From Sphingomonadales bacterium (GTDB lineage: Bacteria; Pseudomonadota; Alphaproteobacteria; Sphingomonadales; Sphingomonadaceae), in NCBI GenBank assembly GCA_016714795.1, contig JADKCA010000005.1, positions 62,001-126,000 on the forward strand: a stretch of DNA of 64,000 bases, given 5' to 3'. Positions 25,978 to 34,613 of this stretch are shown piece after piece; within the stretch, counting starts at the first letter, position 1; every line of letters begins with the position of its first letter. The position numbers were made by a program, and so were the translations under genes. The notes beneath the pieces are model-generated. The model saw only the letters and a program-made list of their open reading frames with translations, was not told the DNA's origin and searched no databases.

Positions 25978-26283
25978 ATGCGCATCATAGTGCTTTTCAA
26001 TCTCAAGGATGGCGTTGATCCGGCGGCTTACGAGGCCTGGGCACGCGGGTCCGACATCCCCGCCGTCAACGCGCTGGGTTCGGTGATCCGCTTCACGGTC
26101 CACAAGTCGCTCGGCCTGTTCGGTTCGGGCGAAGCCGCGCCTTATCAGTATGTCGAAGTGATCGACATTGCCGACATGGAAGGCTTCGTCGGCGACATCT
26201 CGACCGCCGCGTTCCAGGAAATGGCCAAGCCGTTCCAGGACTTTGCCGACAATCCGCAGTTCATTCTCACGGAAAACTTGTGA
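25978..26283 (+). CDS. Small dimeric alpha-beta barrel protein (EthD/REDY-like)
   Basis: The 101-residue protein (MRIIVLFNLKDGVDPAAYEAW, with DIPAVNALGSVIRFTVHKSL) has the beta-alpha-beta pattern of the ferredoxin-like dimeric barrel superfamily. Members act as isomerases, monooxygenase-like accessories or cofactor-free catalysts in catabolic operons. No catalytic residue can be assigned. Its stop overlaps the SDR start (TGATG). Two other small barrel domains occur in the window (37367-37672, and the N-terminus of 31764-32498). Confidence 0.7.
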   Translation: MRIIVLFNLKDGVDPAAYEAWARGSDIPAVNALGSVIRFTVHKSLGLFGSGEAAPYQYVEVIDIADMEGFVGDISTAAFQEMAKPFQDFADNPQFILTENL

Positions 26284-27083
26284 TGCCGGGCCGCTTTTCG
26301 GGCAAAACGGTCGTCGTCACCGGATCGGGCAAGCAAAAGGGGCTCGGTCAGGCGATCCTCCAGCGTTTCGCTAACGAAGGTGCCAACTGCGTCGTGTCCG
26401 ATCTTGTCATCGATGCCGAGGCGGAAGCCGTTGCCGAAGACCTGCGCAGCCGCAACGCACAGATTGCCACGATCGCCTGCGACGTCAGCCAGGCCGACCA
26501 ATGCCAAGGCCTGATCGATCAGGCCGTGGCCCGTTTCGGCAGCGTGGACATCCACGTCAACAACGCCGGCATCGGCTTCATGATGAAGCCCTTTCTGGAT
26601 GTCGATCCGGCCGACTGGGCCAAGGTGATCGGGGTGAACCTGTCGGGCGCGTTCTATTGTTCGCAGGCGGCAGCCCGCGCGATGATCGCCGGCGGCAAGG
26701 GCGGGCGTATCATCAACATCGCCTCGCAAGCAGCGAAAAGCGCGTTTCCGGATCTTCCGGCCTATGTCAGCTCCAAGCATGGTATGGTCGGCCTGACCCG
26801 CGCTGCGGCGCTGGAACTGGGCAAGCACAAGATCACCGTAAACGCGGTTTGCCCGAACCACGTGACCACCGGCCTTGGCGCGCAGCAGAACGAATACTTC
26901 TCGCGGCTGCTGGGTTTCGCCACGGTCGAGGATTACATCGCTGACATGCACCGCAAGAACCCGATGGGTCGCCCCGGTCTTGCCAGCGATACGGCGGCGG
27001 CCTGCGCATGGCTTGCTAGCGATGATGCCTTTTATGTTACCGGCGAGGCGCTGAACGTCTCGGGCGGGGAGGAAATGCACTGA
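26283..27083 (+). CDS. Short-chain dehydrogenase/reductase 1
   Basis: The 266-residue classical SDR has the nucleotide-binding glycine motif TGSGKQKGLGQAIL, a DVSQAD loop and VNNAGIGF. The catalytic Ser is in NIASQAAKSAF and the YxxxK in AYVSSKHG. Redox of a hydroxyl/carbonyl pair with NAD(P) is expected. ATG 26283 overlaps the stop of the previous gene. A GTG at 26280 is also in frame, but the ATG is preferred. Confidence 0.88.
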   Translation: MPGRFSGKTVVVTGSGKQKGLGQAILQRFANEGANCVVSDLVIDAEAEAVAEDLRSRNAQIATIACDVSQADQCQGLIDQAVARFGSVDIHVNNAGIGFMMKPFLDVDPADWAKVIGVNLSGAFYCSQAAARAMIAGGKGGRIINIASQAAKSAFPDLPAYVSSKHGMVGLTRAAALELGKHKITVNAVCPNHVTTGLGAQQNEYFSRLLGFATVEDYIADMHRKNPMGRPGLASDTAAACAWLASDDAFYVTGEALNVSGGEEMH

Positions 27084-27949
27084 TGCACGAAGAATCGATC
27101 CGTTGGCCCGATGGCAACATCATGGCCCTGTCCGTGGTGGTGAACGTCGAGGAAGGCAGCGAAATGACCGTGGCCCGCGGGGACCGCGGCATGGAGCCAG
27201 TCGACGAACTGGGCATCCACATCCGTTCGCCGATCCGCAACTACGGCAACGAAAGCAACTACCTGTATGGCATCAAGGCCGGCGCGCCGCGTATCGTGCG
27301 CCTGCTCAAGGCCTATGACATCATGGCCAGTTGGACGGTTGCCGCGCTAAGCCTTGAAAACTATCCCGAAATCGCCGCCGCCATCGCGGAACTGGGGCAT
27401 GAGCCGGTCAGCCACGGCTGGCGCTGGGTCCACCAGTTCAAGATGAACGAGGAGCAGGAGCGCGAATTCATCCGCAAGGCGGTGGAATCGATCGAACGCA
27501 CCGTCGGTGTGCGCCCCTATGGCTGGCTCTCGCGCTATTTTCACACCGATGCCACGCGCCGCCTGCTGATCGAGGAAGGCTTTGCCTACCACATGGACGA
27601 TTATTCGGGCGACGTGCCGTTCTGGGATCGCACGACCGTTCCGGACAAGCCGCTGGCGATCGTGCCTTATCAACTCGACAGCAACGACATGAAGATGTGG
27701 ACCGATCCGGCGCTGACCCCGCACCAATGGCTGGACTATGCCAAGGCCAACTTCGACCAGATCTACCGCGAAGGGCAGCAGGGCCTTGGCCGCATGATGT
27801 CGCTGGGCCTGCACTTGCGCATCATCGGCCGTCCGGGCCGCATCTGGGCGCTGGAAGAATTCTTCCGCCATGTCCGCGCCCATGAAGGCGTGTGGGTGGC
27901 AAGCCGCCACCAGATTGCGCAGCACCTTGCCACGGTCGATCCGGCATGA
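27083..27949 (+). CDS. PuuE-like polysaccharide-deacetylase-fold hydrolase 1 (cyclic amide/imide/ureide candidate)
   Basis: This 288-residue NodB-fold protein is of the PuuE branch. The motif at the usual TFDD position is VVVNVEEGSE, and the second motif is PVSHGWRWVHQ. RPYGWLSRYFHT and LGLHLRIIGRPGR match the later PuuE motifs. PuuE is an allantoinase that opens a hydantoin ring, and to my recollection bacterial cyclic imidases share this fold. The canonical metal Asp is absent, as in PuuE. Its gene overlaps the SDR and crotonase genes. A ring-opening role ahead of the amidase at 24763 is the best guess, not proven. Two paralogues lie at 47718-49531. Confidence 0.8.
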   Translation: MHEESIRWPDGNIMALSVVVNVEEGSEMTVARGDRGMEPVDELGIHIRSPIRNYGNESNYLYGIKAGAPRIVRLLKAYDIMASWTVAALSLENYPEIAAAIAELGHEPVSHGWRWVHQFKMNEEQEREFIRKAVESIERTVGVRPYGWLSRYFHTDATRRLLIEEGFAYHMDDYSGDVPFWDRTTVPDKPLAIVPYQLDSNDMKMWTDPALTPHQWLDYAKANFDQIYREGQQGLGRMMSLGLHLRIIGRPGRIWALEEFFRHVRAHEGVWVASRHQIAQHLATVDPA

Positions 27950-28713
27950 CCCTGCGACTGGAACGGCAGGGTGCGGTGGCTCACCTGCTGATCGACCGCG
28001 CAGACAAGCGCAATGCCTTCAACCAGGAAATGTGGGACTTGTTCCCGCAACTTCTGGCCCAGGCGATGGCCGATCCGGCAGTCAATGTGCTGGTGGTGCG
28101 CGCGGCCAAACCGGACAGCGCATTCTGCGCAGGTGCGGACATTGGTGAATTTGCCACCGGCGCACGCGATCGGGAATGGCGCGCCGCCAATCAGGCCGCG
28201 ATCAATCGCGTACAGCATGAACTGGCCCGCGCGGCAAAGCCGACCATTGCCTTCATCGAGGGCGATTGCGTGGGCGGCGGCTGCGGCATTGCACTGGCCT
28301 GCGATTTCCGCGTCGCTGGTCCAAAGGCGCGCTTTGGCATCACCCCGGCCAAACTGGGGCTGGTCTATCCCTTGCACGACACCAAGCTGCTGGTCGACCT
28401 GGTCGGTCCGGCCCAGGCCAAGCGCATCCTGTTCACCGGTACATTGCTGACCGCGGCAGAGGCGCTCGCGATCGGCATGGTAACGCTCCTCGACACCGAT
28501 CCTGCCGCCGCACTTGACCGCATCACAAGTGAACTTGTGGCGGTTTCGGGTCACAGCCAGCGCATGTCCAAGGTGATGGTCCAGCGCATTCTGGATGGAC
28601 AGGTCGCTGACGACGATACCACCCGCGCTGAATTCGCCGCCGCTTTCGACGGTGATGACTTTGCAGAAGGCGTCAGTGCGTTTCTGGCAAAGCGGCCGCC
28701 AGTCTTCCGATGA
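27946..28713 (+). CDS. Crotonase (enoyl-CoA hydratase/isomerase) family protein without the usual Glu pair
   Basis: This 255-residue crotonase fold contains the oxyanion-hole segments AFCAGADIGEF and EGDCVGGGCGIALACDFRVAG. In hydratases the segment is GGGCELA; here Gly replaces the first catalytic Glu (GGGCGIA). The second Glu position is Lys (ITPAKLGLVYP). Simple enoyl-CoA hydration is therefore unlikely. Hydrolysis, isomerisation, decarboxylation or ring opening by other crotonases would remain possible. The start overlaps the PuuE-like gene (ATGA at 27946); an in-frame ATG at 27892 lies well inside that gene. Confidence 0.85.
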   Translation: MTLRLERQGAVAHLLIDRADKRNAFNQEMWDLFPQLLAQAMADPAVNVLVVRAAKPDSAFCAGADIGEFATGARDREWRAANQAAINRVQHELARAAKPTIAFIEGDCVGGGCGIALACDFRVAGPKARFGITPAKLGLVYPLHDTKLLVDLVGPAQAKRILFTGTLLTAAEALAIGMVTLLDTDPAAALDRITSELVAVSGHSQRMSKVMVQRILDGQVADDDTTRAEFAAAFDGDDFAEGVSAFLAKRPPVFR

Positions 28714-29624
28714 GCGCGCCCTTTGCAGACCCGCCGCGCCACGGCCAGATCGTGGGCGGCCTGTCCGTGACCCCTGATCTTGACGCGGCGATCCTGGACT
28801 ACCGCGATGTCCTTGGCCTGGAACTGGTCGAAGCCTCGCGGATTAACGACAGACTTGCTGCTGCCTGGGGCGCGCCCGCCAGCGCCGGTTCGCGCATGGC
28901 CGTTCTTCGACCGCAAAGCGGGTCACCCTGCGCGCTTCGTCTGGTCGAACAGCCCGATTGCCCGGCTTTCGTCCCGACCACGAGCCACGGCTGGGCCGCC
29001 TTCGAACTTACCGTCCAGGACGTGTTCGGCTGGCCGGACCGGCTGGACGGGTCCGGCTTTTCGATCCAGGGCTTGCCGCGCGAATTGGAAGGAATGGCCT
29101 ATTTCATTCCGATGCAGGTATTGGGCCGCGGCCGGGAAATGGTCTATCTGAACGAAGTGCGCGCGGACATGCCGAACTGTGATCTGCCCCGCGCACAGTC
29201 ATCGGTGGATCATCTGTTCATCGCCATCCTGGCCACGCCCGATCGGGCGGCCTCGGTTCAATGGTATGAGCGGCATCTTTGCTTGCAGGCTGCCGACACA
29301 TTCAATCTGACCTACAGGATGATCAATCAGGCCTTCGACCTGCCGGACAGTTACCGCACTGATCTGACGATGGTCCAGAACGGGCGGATGACGATCTTCG
29401 AGGTGGATGGATACCCTCCTCAGGCCAAGGCCCGCCCACAGCACGATGCTATGCTGCCGCCTGGCAACGCATTGGTCAGCATTGGCGTCGCCAATCTTGA
29501 TGCACTGGACATCGAATGGCTTGCACCGCCGGCTACCCATGACGGTTTCCCCTACAATGGCCGCCGCGCCGCAACCCTGCGGGGGCCCAGCGGCGAACTA
29601 CTGGAGTGTATTGAATATGGCTGA
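28710..29624 (+). CDS. VOC-superfamily (glyoxalase/dioxygenase-like) two-domain protein
   Basis: The 304-residue protein holds two vicinal-oxygen-chelate modules: residues about 10-145 (IVGGLSVTPDLDAAILDYRD, ending REMVYLNEVR) and 160-304 (SVDHLFIAILATPDRAASVQ, ending GELLECIEYG). The VOC family covers extradiol dioxygenases, isomerases and epimerases. The second module begins with an H of the type used as metal ligand (VDHLFIAI) and ends with a candidate Glu (LLECIEYG). A dioxygenase or isomerase role in ring breakdown is possible. Start and stop overlap the neighbours. Confidence 0.8.
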   Translation: MSAPFADPPRHGQIVGGLSVTPDLDAAILDYRDVLGLELVEASRINDRLAAAWGAPASAGSRMAVLRPQSGSPCALRLVEQPDCPAFVPTTSHGWAAFELTVQDVFGWPDRLDGSGFSIQGLPRELEGMAYFIPMQVLGRGREMVYLNEVRADMPNCDLPRAQSSVDHLFIAILATPDRAASVQWYERHLCLQAADTFNLTYRMINQAFDLPDSYRTDLTMVQNGRMTIFEVDGYPPQAKARPQHDAMLPPGNALVSIGVANLDALDIEWLAPPATHDGFPYNGRRAATLRGPSGELLECIEYG

Positions 29625-30390
29625 CACAACAAAGTTCATGCCGCCTGCCGGATCCCGTATTGCCGTGCTGGGAGCCTGCGGCGGGATCGGCGCAGACGTC
29701 GTTCGGGCGCTGGTCGATGGTGGCTGCACGGTGATTGCCATGGACTTGCCCGGTTCGCTGGCCGAAGCGCCCGGCCCTGCACACCATGCCATCGCCTTTG
29801 ATGGGCGTGACCCGGAATCGATCTCCACGGCGTTTGCACAAATGGCGCAGATCAGCCCCCGGCTCGACGGCCTTGTCATCGCTTCGGGTTTCGCTGGCCC
29901 ACGCCAACCGATCGATCAGTGGGAGATCGATCAGATCGACGATGTGCTGGATGGCAACCTGCGGTTGATGACGCTGTGCCTTCGCGCCGCCGTGCCGCTG
30001 CTGAAGCATGACGGCACGGCAAGCGTGGTGATGTTGACAAGCGACATGGCCTACATCCCGCAGGCAGGTTATGCCCCTTATGTGGCAGCCAAAGCCGGGA
30101 TGGTCGCGATGGGCCAATCCGTTGCGCGTGAGTTGGCCCCCGGAGTGCGGATCAACTTCGTGTCGCCCGGCGCGGTGGACACTCCCTTCCTGCGGGGTGG
30201 CCGAGGGCGGACGCTGGACCCGGCTGCACCGCTCCGGTTCGACATGGACGCATATCTCGCGCAGATCCCGCTTGCGCGGATGGCGACGGCCAGCGATGTC
30301 ACAGGCCCGATCCTGTTCCTACTTGGCCCAGGATCAAGCTATATGACCGGAAATGTGCTGCACGTCAGCGGCGGGGCTTACATGGGTTAG
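29617..30390 (+). CDS. Short-chain dehydrogenase/reductase 2
   Basis: The 257-residue SDR has the cofactor motif VLGACGGIGADVVRAL, the catalytic Ser region VMLTSDMAYIPQ and YxxxK in PYVAAKAGM. Overlap of 8 bases with the VOC gene couples their translation. It is the last gene of the 20863-30390 operon. An IS630 element lies 48 bases downstream, so any further genes of the operon were possibly displaced by that insertion. Confidence 0.87.
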   Translation: MADTTKFMPPAGSRIAVLGACGGIGADVVRALVDGGCTVIAMDLPGSLAEAPGPAHHAIAFDGRDPESISTAFAQMAQISPRLDGLVIASGFAGPRQPIDQWEIDQIDDVLDGNLRLMTLCLRAAVPLLKHDGTASVVMLTSDMAYIPQAGYAPYVAAKAGMVAMGQSVARELAPGVRINFVSPGAVDTPFLRGGRGRTLDPAAPLRFDMDAYLAQIPLARMATASDVTGPILFLLGPGSSYMTGNVLHVSGGAYMG

Positions 30391-30438
30391 GCCGAAAACG
30401 CATGAACGGCGCCATCGGGATCTGAAGCAAAATCACTA

Positions 30439-31603
30439 ATACCAAGTCCCATTGATCACAACCCATGCGCCCATTGGCGCAGTCCGATGGACATGATGCG
30501 CCAGGGCTGATCGACGAGGCGGTTCCAGGCGAAGCAGCAGTGATCGACGATGTCGTCGTAGGATTTGAAGATGCGGTTCGACAGCCAGTTGTCGCGCATG
30601 AACTGCCAGACGTTCTCGACCGGGTTCAACTCGGGGCATTTGGGCGGCAAGGGCATGAGCGTGATGTTGGCGGGGATCGCCAGCGCTGCCGAGGCATGCC
30701 AGCCTGCCTGATCGAGGATGAGAACGGCGTGCGCACCCGGCGCGATGTGGAAGGCGATCTCTTCGAGGTGCATGCTCATGGCTTCGCTGTTGCAGCGGGG
30801 CATGACGACGGCAGCGCCCTTACCCTCGGCGGGACAGATTGCACCGAAGATAAAGGCCGAGGCCGTGCGCTGATCCTTGGGGGCTGAGGGGCGGGTTCCG
30901 CGTCTTGCCCAGCGCCGCGTGATCCCGGTCTTCTGGCCGACCCGCGCTTCATCCTGCCACCACAGCTCGATCGGCGTGCCGGGCGGCAGCCTGGCGGTTA
31001 TCGCTGCCAGCTGGCCTGCGAAGCTTTTTTAAAATCGGCAATGGCATGCTCCTTCTGGCCATGGTGCCGGGGCCGCGCGGAGAGCTTGCGAAAGCCCAGG
31101 CTGCGCATCTCGCGGCTCAAGGTCTGCTTGGTGATCGACAGGCCGAACTCGTCCCATACCCACTGCGCTAGATCGACCAGCCGCCAGCGAACCACCCCGT
31201 GCGCTGCCGGGATCGGACCTGCCTCCACCGCCTCCGCGAGCGCCCGGCGCTGCGCGTCGTTCAGGATCGGAACCTTGCCCGGCGCCTTGCGCGAGGCCAG
31301 CCCGTCAGGCCCCTCGGCGTTGAAGCGCAGCACCCAGTCGCGCACGATCTGAAGCGTCACGCCGCCAACCCTGGCCGCCTCGCTCCGGCTGCCGCCGTCC
31401 AGGATCGTCGCCAGCGCCAGCAACCGCCGAACCTGATCCCCATCCCCGCACCGACGGGCCAATCGGCGCAAATCCGCGCCGGTGTAGTCCTCGCACACGC
31501 AAATCGCTCCAGACATCGCAAACCTCCTCCGGCTTGCGACTCTGAATCAGAAAATCAGGCCCGGGGGAATCCCCCGTGAGTCACCCTCAATGGGACTTGG
31601 TAT
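30439..31603 (-). mobile_element. IS630-family insertion sequence, apparently complete
   Basis: Terminal inverted repeats ATACCAAGTCCCATTGA (30439-30455) and its complement (31587-31603) bracket two overlapping transposase frames. The flanks are TA-rich as expected for IS630, which duplicates a TA target. The element is inserted between the end of the SDR2 gene and the convergent 31764-32498 gene. Confidence 0.88.
30456..31516 (-). CDS. IS630-family transposase, two frames joined by probable -1 frameshift
   Basis: The first frame (31516 to 30998) carries the N-terminal helix-turn-helix region (SRSEAARVGGVTLQIVRDWVL). A -1 shift at the slippery run TTTTAAAAAAGC (31034-31023, minus strand) enters the second frame, which encodes the DDE core: Asp in LWWQDEARVGQKTG, Asp in VLILDQAGWH and Glu in PELNPVENVWQ. 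All three catalytic residues are present, so the frameshifted product should be active. The geometry is -1, as used by many IS630 elements. Confidence 0.85.
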
Positions 31604-31763
31604 AAGTGCAAGGAGGCGCGGAAATGGCCGATATTTCGATGCTTCCTGACGCGGCGATTGGCCATTCAGGCGCCTCGATAATGGCATTTGTGCGTTTGCG
31701 GGCTGAAATGGCAACCGGGCGCAGCATGTCGCTGCGCCCAGCTCCATCACAGAGCCAACCGGT
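31604..31763. other. Intergenic region between IS630 and the 31764 gene
   Basis: 160 bases, apparently the original sequence beside the SDR2 operon. No ORF with family support, no clear hairpin and no operator copy is seen. Confidence 0.5.
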
Positions 31764-32498
31764 TCAGATAACGGCCTCGCCCGGGGCCAGGCTGTTGTCC
31801 ATGTCCCGCCAGACACGCCAGTTGCCATCGTCGCCCCGCTTGTAGACCAACAGGGTCCGCCCCGCGATCTGGTAGGCGTCACGGTCCGATGGGGCAATTG
31901 ACATCACAAAGCGCAGCACCTGATAGCCAAACGCGCCTTCAACCTCGATTGACTCGATCGTTGATTCCACCTCGACCCGGTTTCCGGACCGGGCATGACG
32001 GGCAAAGTGATCGATCACCGCATCGACCCCTTTCAGCAACGGCGCGGCGTTGGGGTTGACCAGGCAGTCCGGCTCGTAAAGATCGCGCATCGCCACCAGG
32101 TCGCCAGAGGCATAACTCGACTTCCAACGCTCGCCTGCCTCCACGATTCCGGCGATGGCGGCGGCGCGGTTATGCCCTGCCGCATCTCCGCCTACAGCCG
32201 GAGCGTCCGGGCTTTCCAATGCCAGAACCTTGCAGCGGGCAATACCCTCGCGCAGGGGGCGGATGCGGGCGTATTCCTCACTTTCCCAGAACGCCCGCAG
32301 CGCGGCCATGTCAGTCCACTGGGAGACGACGACCGAAGCGCCGTCCAGACCATCGCCTTCCAGCCCAAGTGCGCCCGGCGCGCGCAGCAGGTATCGACCG
32401 CCCATCCGGGTCACCAACGCGGCGGCTACCCTTGCATAGCCGCCCATGAAAGCCTCACGATCATCAACGTGGGCAATGACAACAAGATAAGCAGCCAT
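31764..32498 (-). CDS. Fusion of a DUF1330-like barrel domain and a SnoaL/NTF2-like domain
   Basis: Residues 1-100 (MAAYLVVIAHVDDREAFMGG, then MGGRYLLRAPG and VVVSQWTDMAALRAFWESEE) match the DUF1330 pattern. Residues 115-240 (RAAAIAGIVEAGERWKSSYA, LKGVDAVIDHF, RVWRDMDNSLAPG) match the SnoaL/NTF2-like cone fold seen in isomerases, cyclases and small hydratases. Both folds bind small hydrophobic molecules. It is the downstream partner of the second nitrilase-like gene. Catalysis is not evident; a substrate-binding or isomerase role is a guess. Confidence 0.75.
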   Translation of the reverse strand: MAAYLVVIAHVDDREAFMGGYARVAAALVTRMGGRYLLRAPGALGLEGDGLDGASVVVSQWTDMAALRAFWESEEYARIRPLREGIARCKVLALESPDAPAVGGDAAGHNRAAAIAGIVEAGERWKSSYASGDLVAMRDLYEPDCLVNPNAAPLLKGVDAVIDHFARHARSGNRVEVESTIESIEVEGAFGYQVLRFVMSIAPSDRDAYQIAGRTLLVYKRGDDGNWRVWRDMDNSLAPGEAVI

Positions 32499-32550
32499 GC
32501 AGCTTGCTCCTAAGAACGATCAACCGGACAGTTTGAGGATGGCGCGCGGA

Positions 32551-33693
32551 TTACGTGCGCGGCCAGCGGGCCTTGTCCTGAAGGTACCTTCCCGCATCAA
32601 GCGCGTCGGTAGGCTGATAGGCGTCGAACAGGTTCGGGCCATACTGCGAGCGATATTGCTCAAATACCGGCAGAAACAGTTCGGTGTGAACCACCGGCTG
32701 GCGATGGCGCGTACGGAAGGCTCCGATCGGAATCCGTTGGCTGACCAGAGTTTCGAACGCCAGCTTTGCGCTTGCCAGTTCGCCCCCATCCGGCCCATAG
32801 ATTGCGCTGCCACCGCCGCCGGTATCGGCAAAATAGCGGGTATTTTCGGGTGAGGCAGCATTGTTGGCCACCGCTGTATACACCCCGTTGTACAGCGATG
32901 TTGCCTGGATATCGAGCGGCGTGAAACCACCCGTTGCCGTCCGGAGGATCAGTTCCGCCCCCTTCATCGCAAAGGCGCGGAACAGCTCTGGTTCTTTCTG
33001 CGTGGAGCTCGTCGCGATGTTGCCCAGCGGCGTCCGGGTGACCGGCAGGACCGCATCCGGACCGTACATTTCCACATAGCGGTCCAGCACATCGTATATG
33101 GTGGTGGTGAACAGCTCTTTGCGTCCCCCGAAGAAGCCCTTCAGGTTCCGCGCCTTCCAGTGCCGGTCGACGATTTCCCCCTTGTCATTCATGATGACCG
33201 TGATCGACAGTAGCGACTTCGGCCAGGCTGGATCGCGAACGTACGAGCCGAACACCAGCCAGCACCCATATTCGCGGGCCTTGCGCGCCAGCAGTTCCGT
33301 TTCCGGGCCGGGCAGCTCAATCGCCACCTTTCGCGCATCGTCAAGGTTCCAGCCATGATAGTAGCCGGTGACCGGGAATTCATGGAAGAACAGGATATCG
33401 TGCCCGACGAGCCCGTTGGCACGATCGATAAGGTCCGCCATGTGCTGGACGTTGGCAAAACGCGACTGCTTGAGGTTCGCCAGCTCGACCGGCACTACCC
33501 GCGACTGGACCACGCCGAGCATGATGGCATCCTTGGCCAGCGCAACGGTTTCATAGCTGCCATCCGGACGCATCGACAACGGCGCTGGTGCACCTGCGGC
33601 TGTCGCAGCCTTCGCACTGGAGCCAACTCCTGCAGCAGCCGCCGTTGTCAGGGCCGCGCAGGCTCCCATCATGCCACGTCGCGAAATGCTCAT
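32551..33693 (-). CDS. Tat-exported nitrilase-superfamily protein with Ser in place of catalytic Cys (copy 2)
   Basis: The 380-residue paralogue of 7537-8691 begins MSISRRGMMGACAALTTAAA, a twin-arginine signal. Of the triad, Glu105 (LFFHEFPVTG) and Lys180 (DRHWKARN) are kept, but the nucleophile position is Ser229 (NIATSSTQKEPELFR), as in copy 1. The shared YDVLDRYVEMYGPDAVLPVT block confirms paralogy. A Ser nucleophile, or a non-catalytic scaffold in the periplasm, are both possible. Operator 3 lies 58 bases upstream of the ATG. Confidence 0.85.
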   Translation of the reverse strand: MSISRRGMMGACAALTTAAAAGVGSSAKAATAAGAPAPLSMRPDGSYETVALAKDAIMLGVVQSRVVPVELANLKQSRFANVQHMADLIDRANGLVGHDILFFHEFPVTGYYHGWNLDDARKVAIELPGPETELLARKAREYGCWLVFGSYVRDPAWPKSLLSITVIMNDKGEIVDRHWKARNLKGFFGGRKELFTTTIYDVLDRYVEMYGPDAVLPVTRTPLGNIATSSTQKEPELFRAFAMKGAELILRTATGGFTPLDIQATSLYNGVYTAVANNAASPENTRYFADTGGGGSAIYGPDGGELASAKLAFETLVSQRIPIGAFRTRHRQPVVHTELFLPVFEQYRSQYGPNLFDAYQPTDALDAGRYLQDKARWPRT

Positions 33694-33750
33694 ATCCTAC
33701 CCCTTGCGCTTGCTTGCCGCCGGAACCGGTTGTGGCCCGGAGCGGTCAAT

Positions 33751-33762
33751 TTGTACGGACAA
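33751..33762. promoter_or_regulatory. Palindromic operator, site 3 (TTGTACGGACAA)
   Basis: One mismatch to the consensus. It lies upstream of nitrilase-like copy 2 (ATG 33693, minus) and past the terminator of membrane protein 2. Confidence 0.75.
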
Positions 33763-33808
33763 ATATATTCATCGGGGAGGGTTCACCGTCAAATGTTAAT
33801 TTCACAAC

Positions 33809-33843
33809 AAAAAGGGGCGGCCGTGGATCACGACCGTCCCCTT
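33809..33843 (-). terminator. Intrinsic terminator after membrane protein 2
   Basis: On the minus strand a GC stem (GGGGACGGTCGTG / CACGGCCGCCCC, two mismatches) is followed by TTTTTG. It lies 22 bases past the stop of the membrane gene and ends the flavoprotein operon. Confidence 0.75.
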
Positions 33844-33864
33844 CCTTCATCCGCCTGACCAGCG

Positions 33865-34557
33865 TCAGATCGGCTTCACCGCCCCCAGGAAGCCAGCGGC
33901 ACCAATGGTGATCCAGTAGATCACGGCCACGATCCGGGCTGAGCGGATGAGATCGGCCAGACGTGCCTCGGCAGCGGCGTCTGGTCCTTTCGCAAGCCGG
34001 GCGAAAATCCCCGGCCACTCGTGCAGATAATATCGCAGGACAAGCCCGACGATCAGGCTTAGCCCGAAAACGATCAGCTTTGCCGAATACCATTGCTGTC
34101 CATCGCCTGCTTCAAACGGCCCCATGCCCAGCAAGGATGTGATGCCGGTGCCGATGACGGCGGGGATAGCCAGATAGCGCGACCAGTCCTCCAACTTGCC
34201 GAACACGGTATCCTTGCGCCGCATCTTGTCGCGGAAGGCCAGCAGGGTGACGATCACCCAGGCCACCCAACCCAGCCAGACCGCGACGAGGAAATTGCCG
34301 CCATAAGGTTGCACACCCCACAGGTGCCCCATGTGCAGGCCCAGCGGCAACAGCGAGATGATACCGATCCGCGAGACAACGTCGATGCGGAAGACCGTGT
34401 CGAGATGGCGCACTCGCTCTGCTACGGGCAGCGCTGGGTCGACAACCTTGTAGGATGTCTGGAAGACGGCCCATTCCCCGCCCAGCCAATAAACCATCGC
34501 CAGAATGTGCGCGAACCGCAGCAGAGCCAATTCGTAGACTTCGAGGAATCCACTCAA
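33865..34557 (-). CDS. Integral membrane protein, CopD-like paralogue 2
   Basis: The 230-residue protein has about six membrane segments. Shared family marks are RFAHILAMVYWLGGEWAVFQ (His in helix 1), LLPLGLHMGHLWG (second His) and the C-terminus AAGFLGAVKPI. It ends the operon headed by the flavoprotein at 36354. As a possible haem-bearing electron acceptor for the flavoprotein it would fit, but no CXXCH or proven haem motif exists. Closest in the window is paralogue 4 at 52815. Confidence 0.8.
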   Translation of the reverse strand: MSGFLEVYELALLRFAHILAMVYWLGGEWAVFQTSYKVVDPALPVAERVRHLDTVFRIDVVSRIGIISLLPLGLHMGHLWGVQPYGGNFLVAVWLGWVAWVIVTLLAFRDKMRRKDTVFGKLEDWSRYLAIPAVIGTGITSLLGMGPFEAGDGQQWYSAKLIVFGLSLIVGLVLRYYLHEWPGIFARLAKGPDAAAEARLADLIRSARIVAVIYWITIGAAGFLGAVKPI

Positions 34558-34613
34558 GGAACTTCTCCTTACTTTCCCGCTAGAATGTCAGGCTAAAGCG
34601 TGTCTAATCGCGA

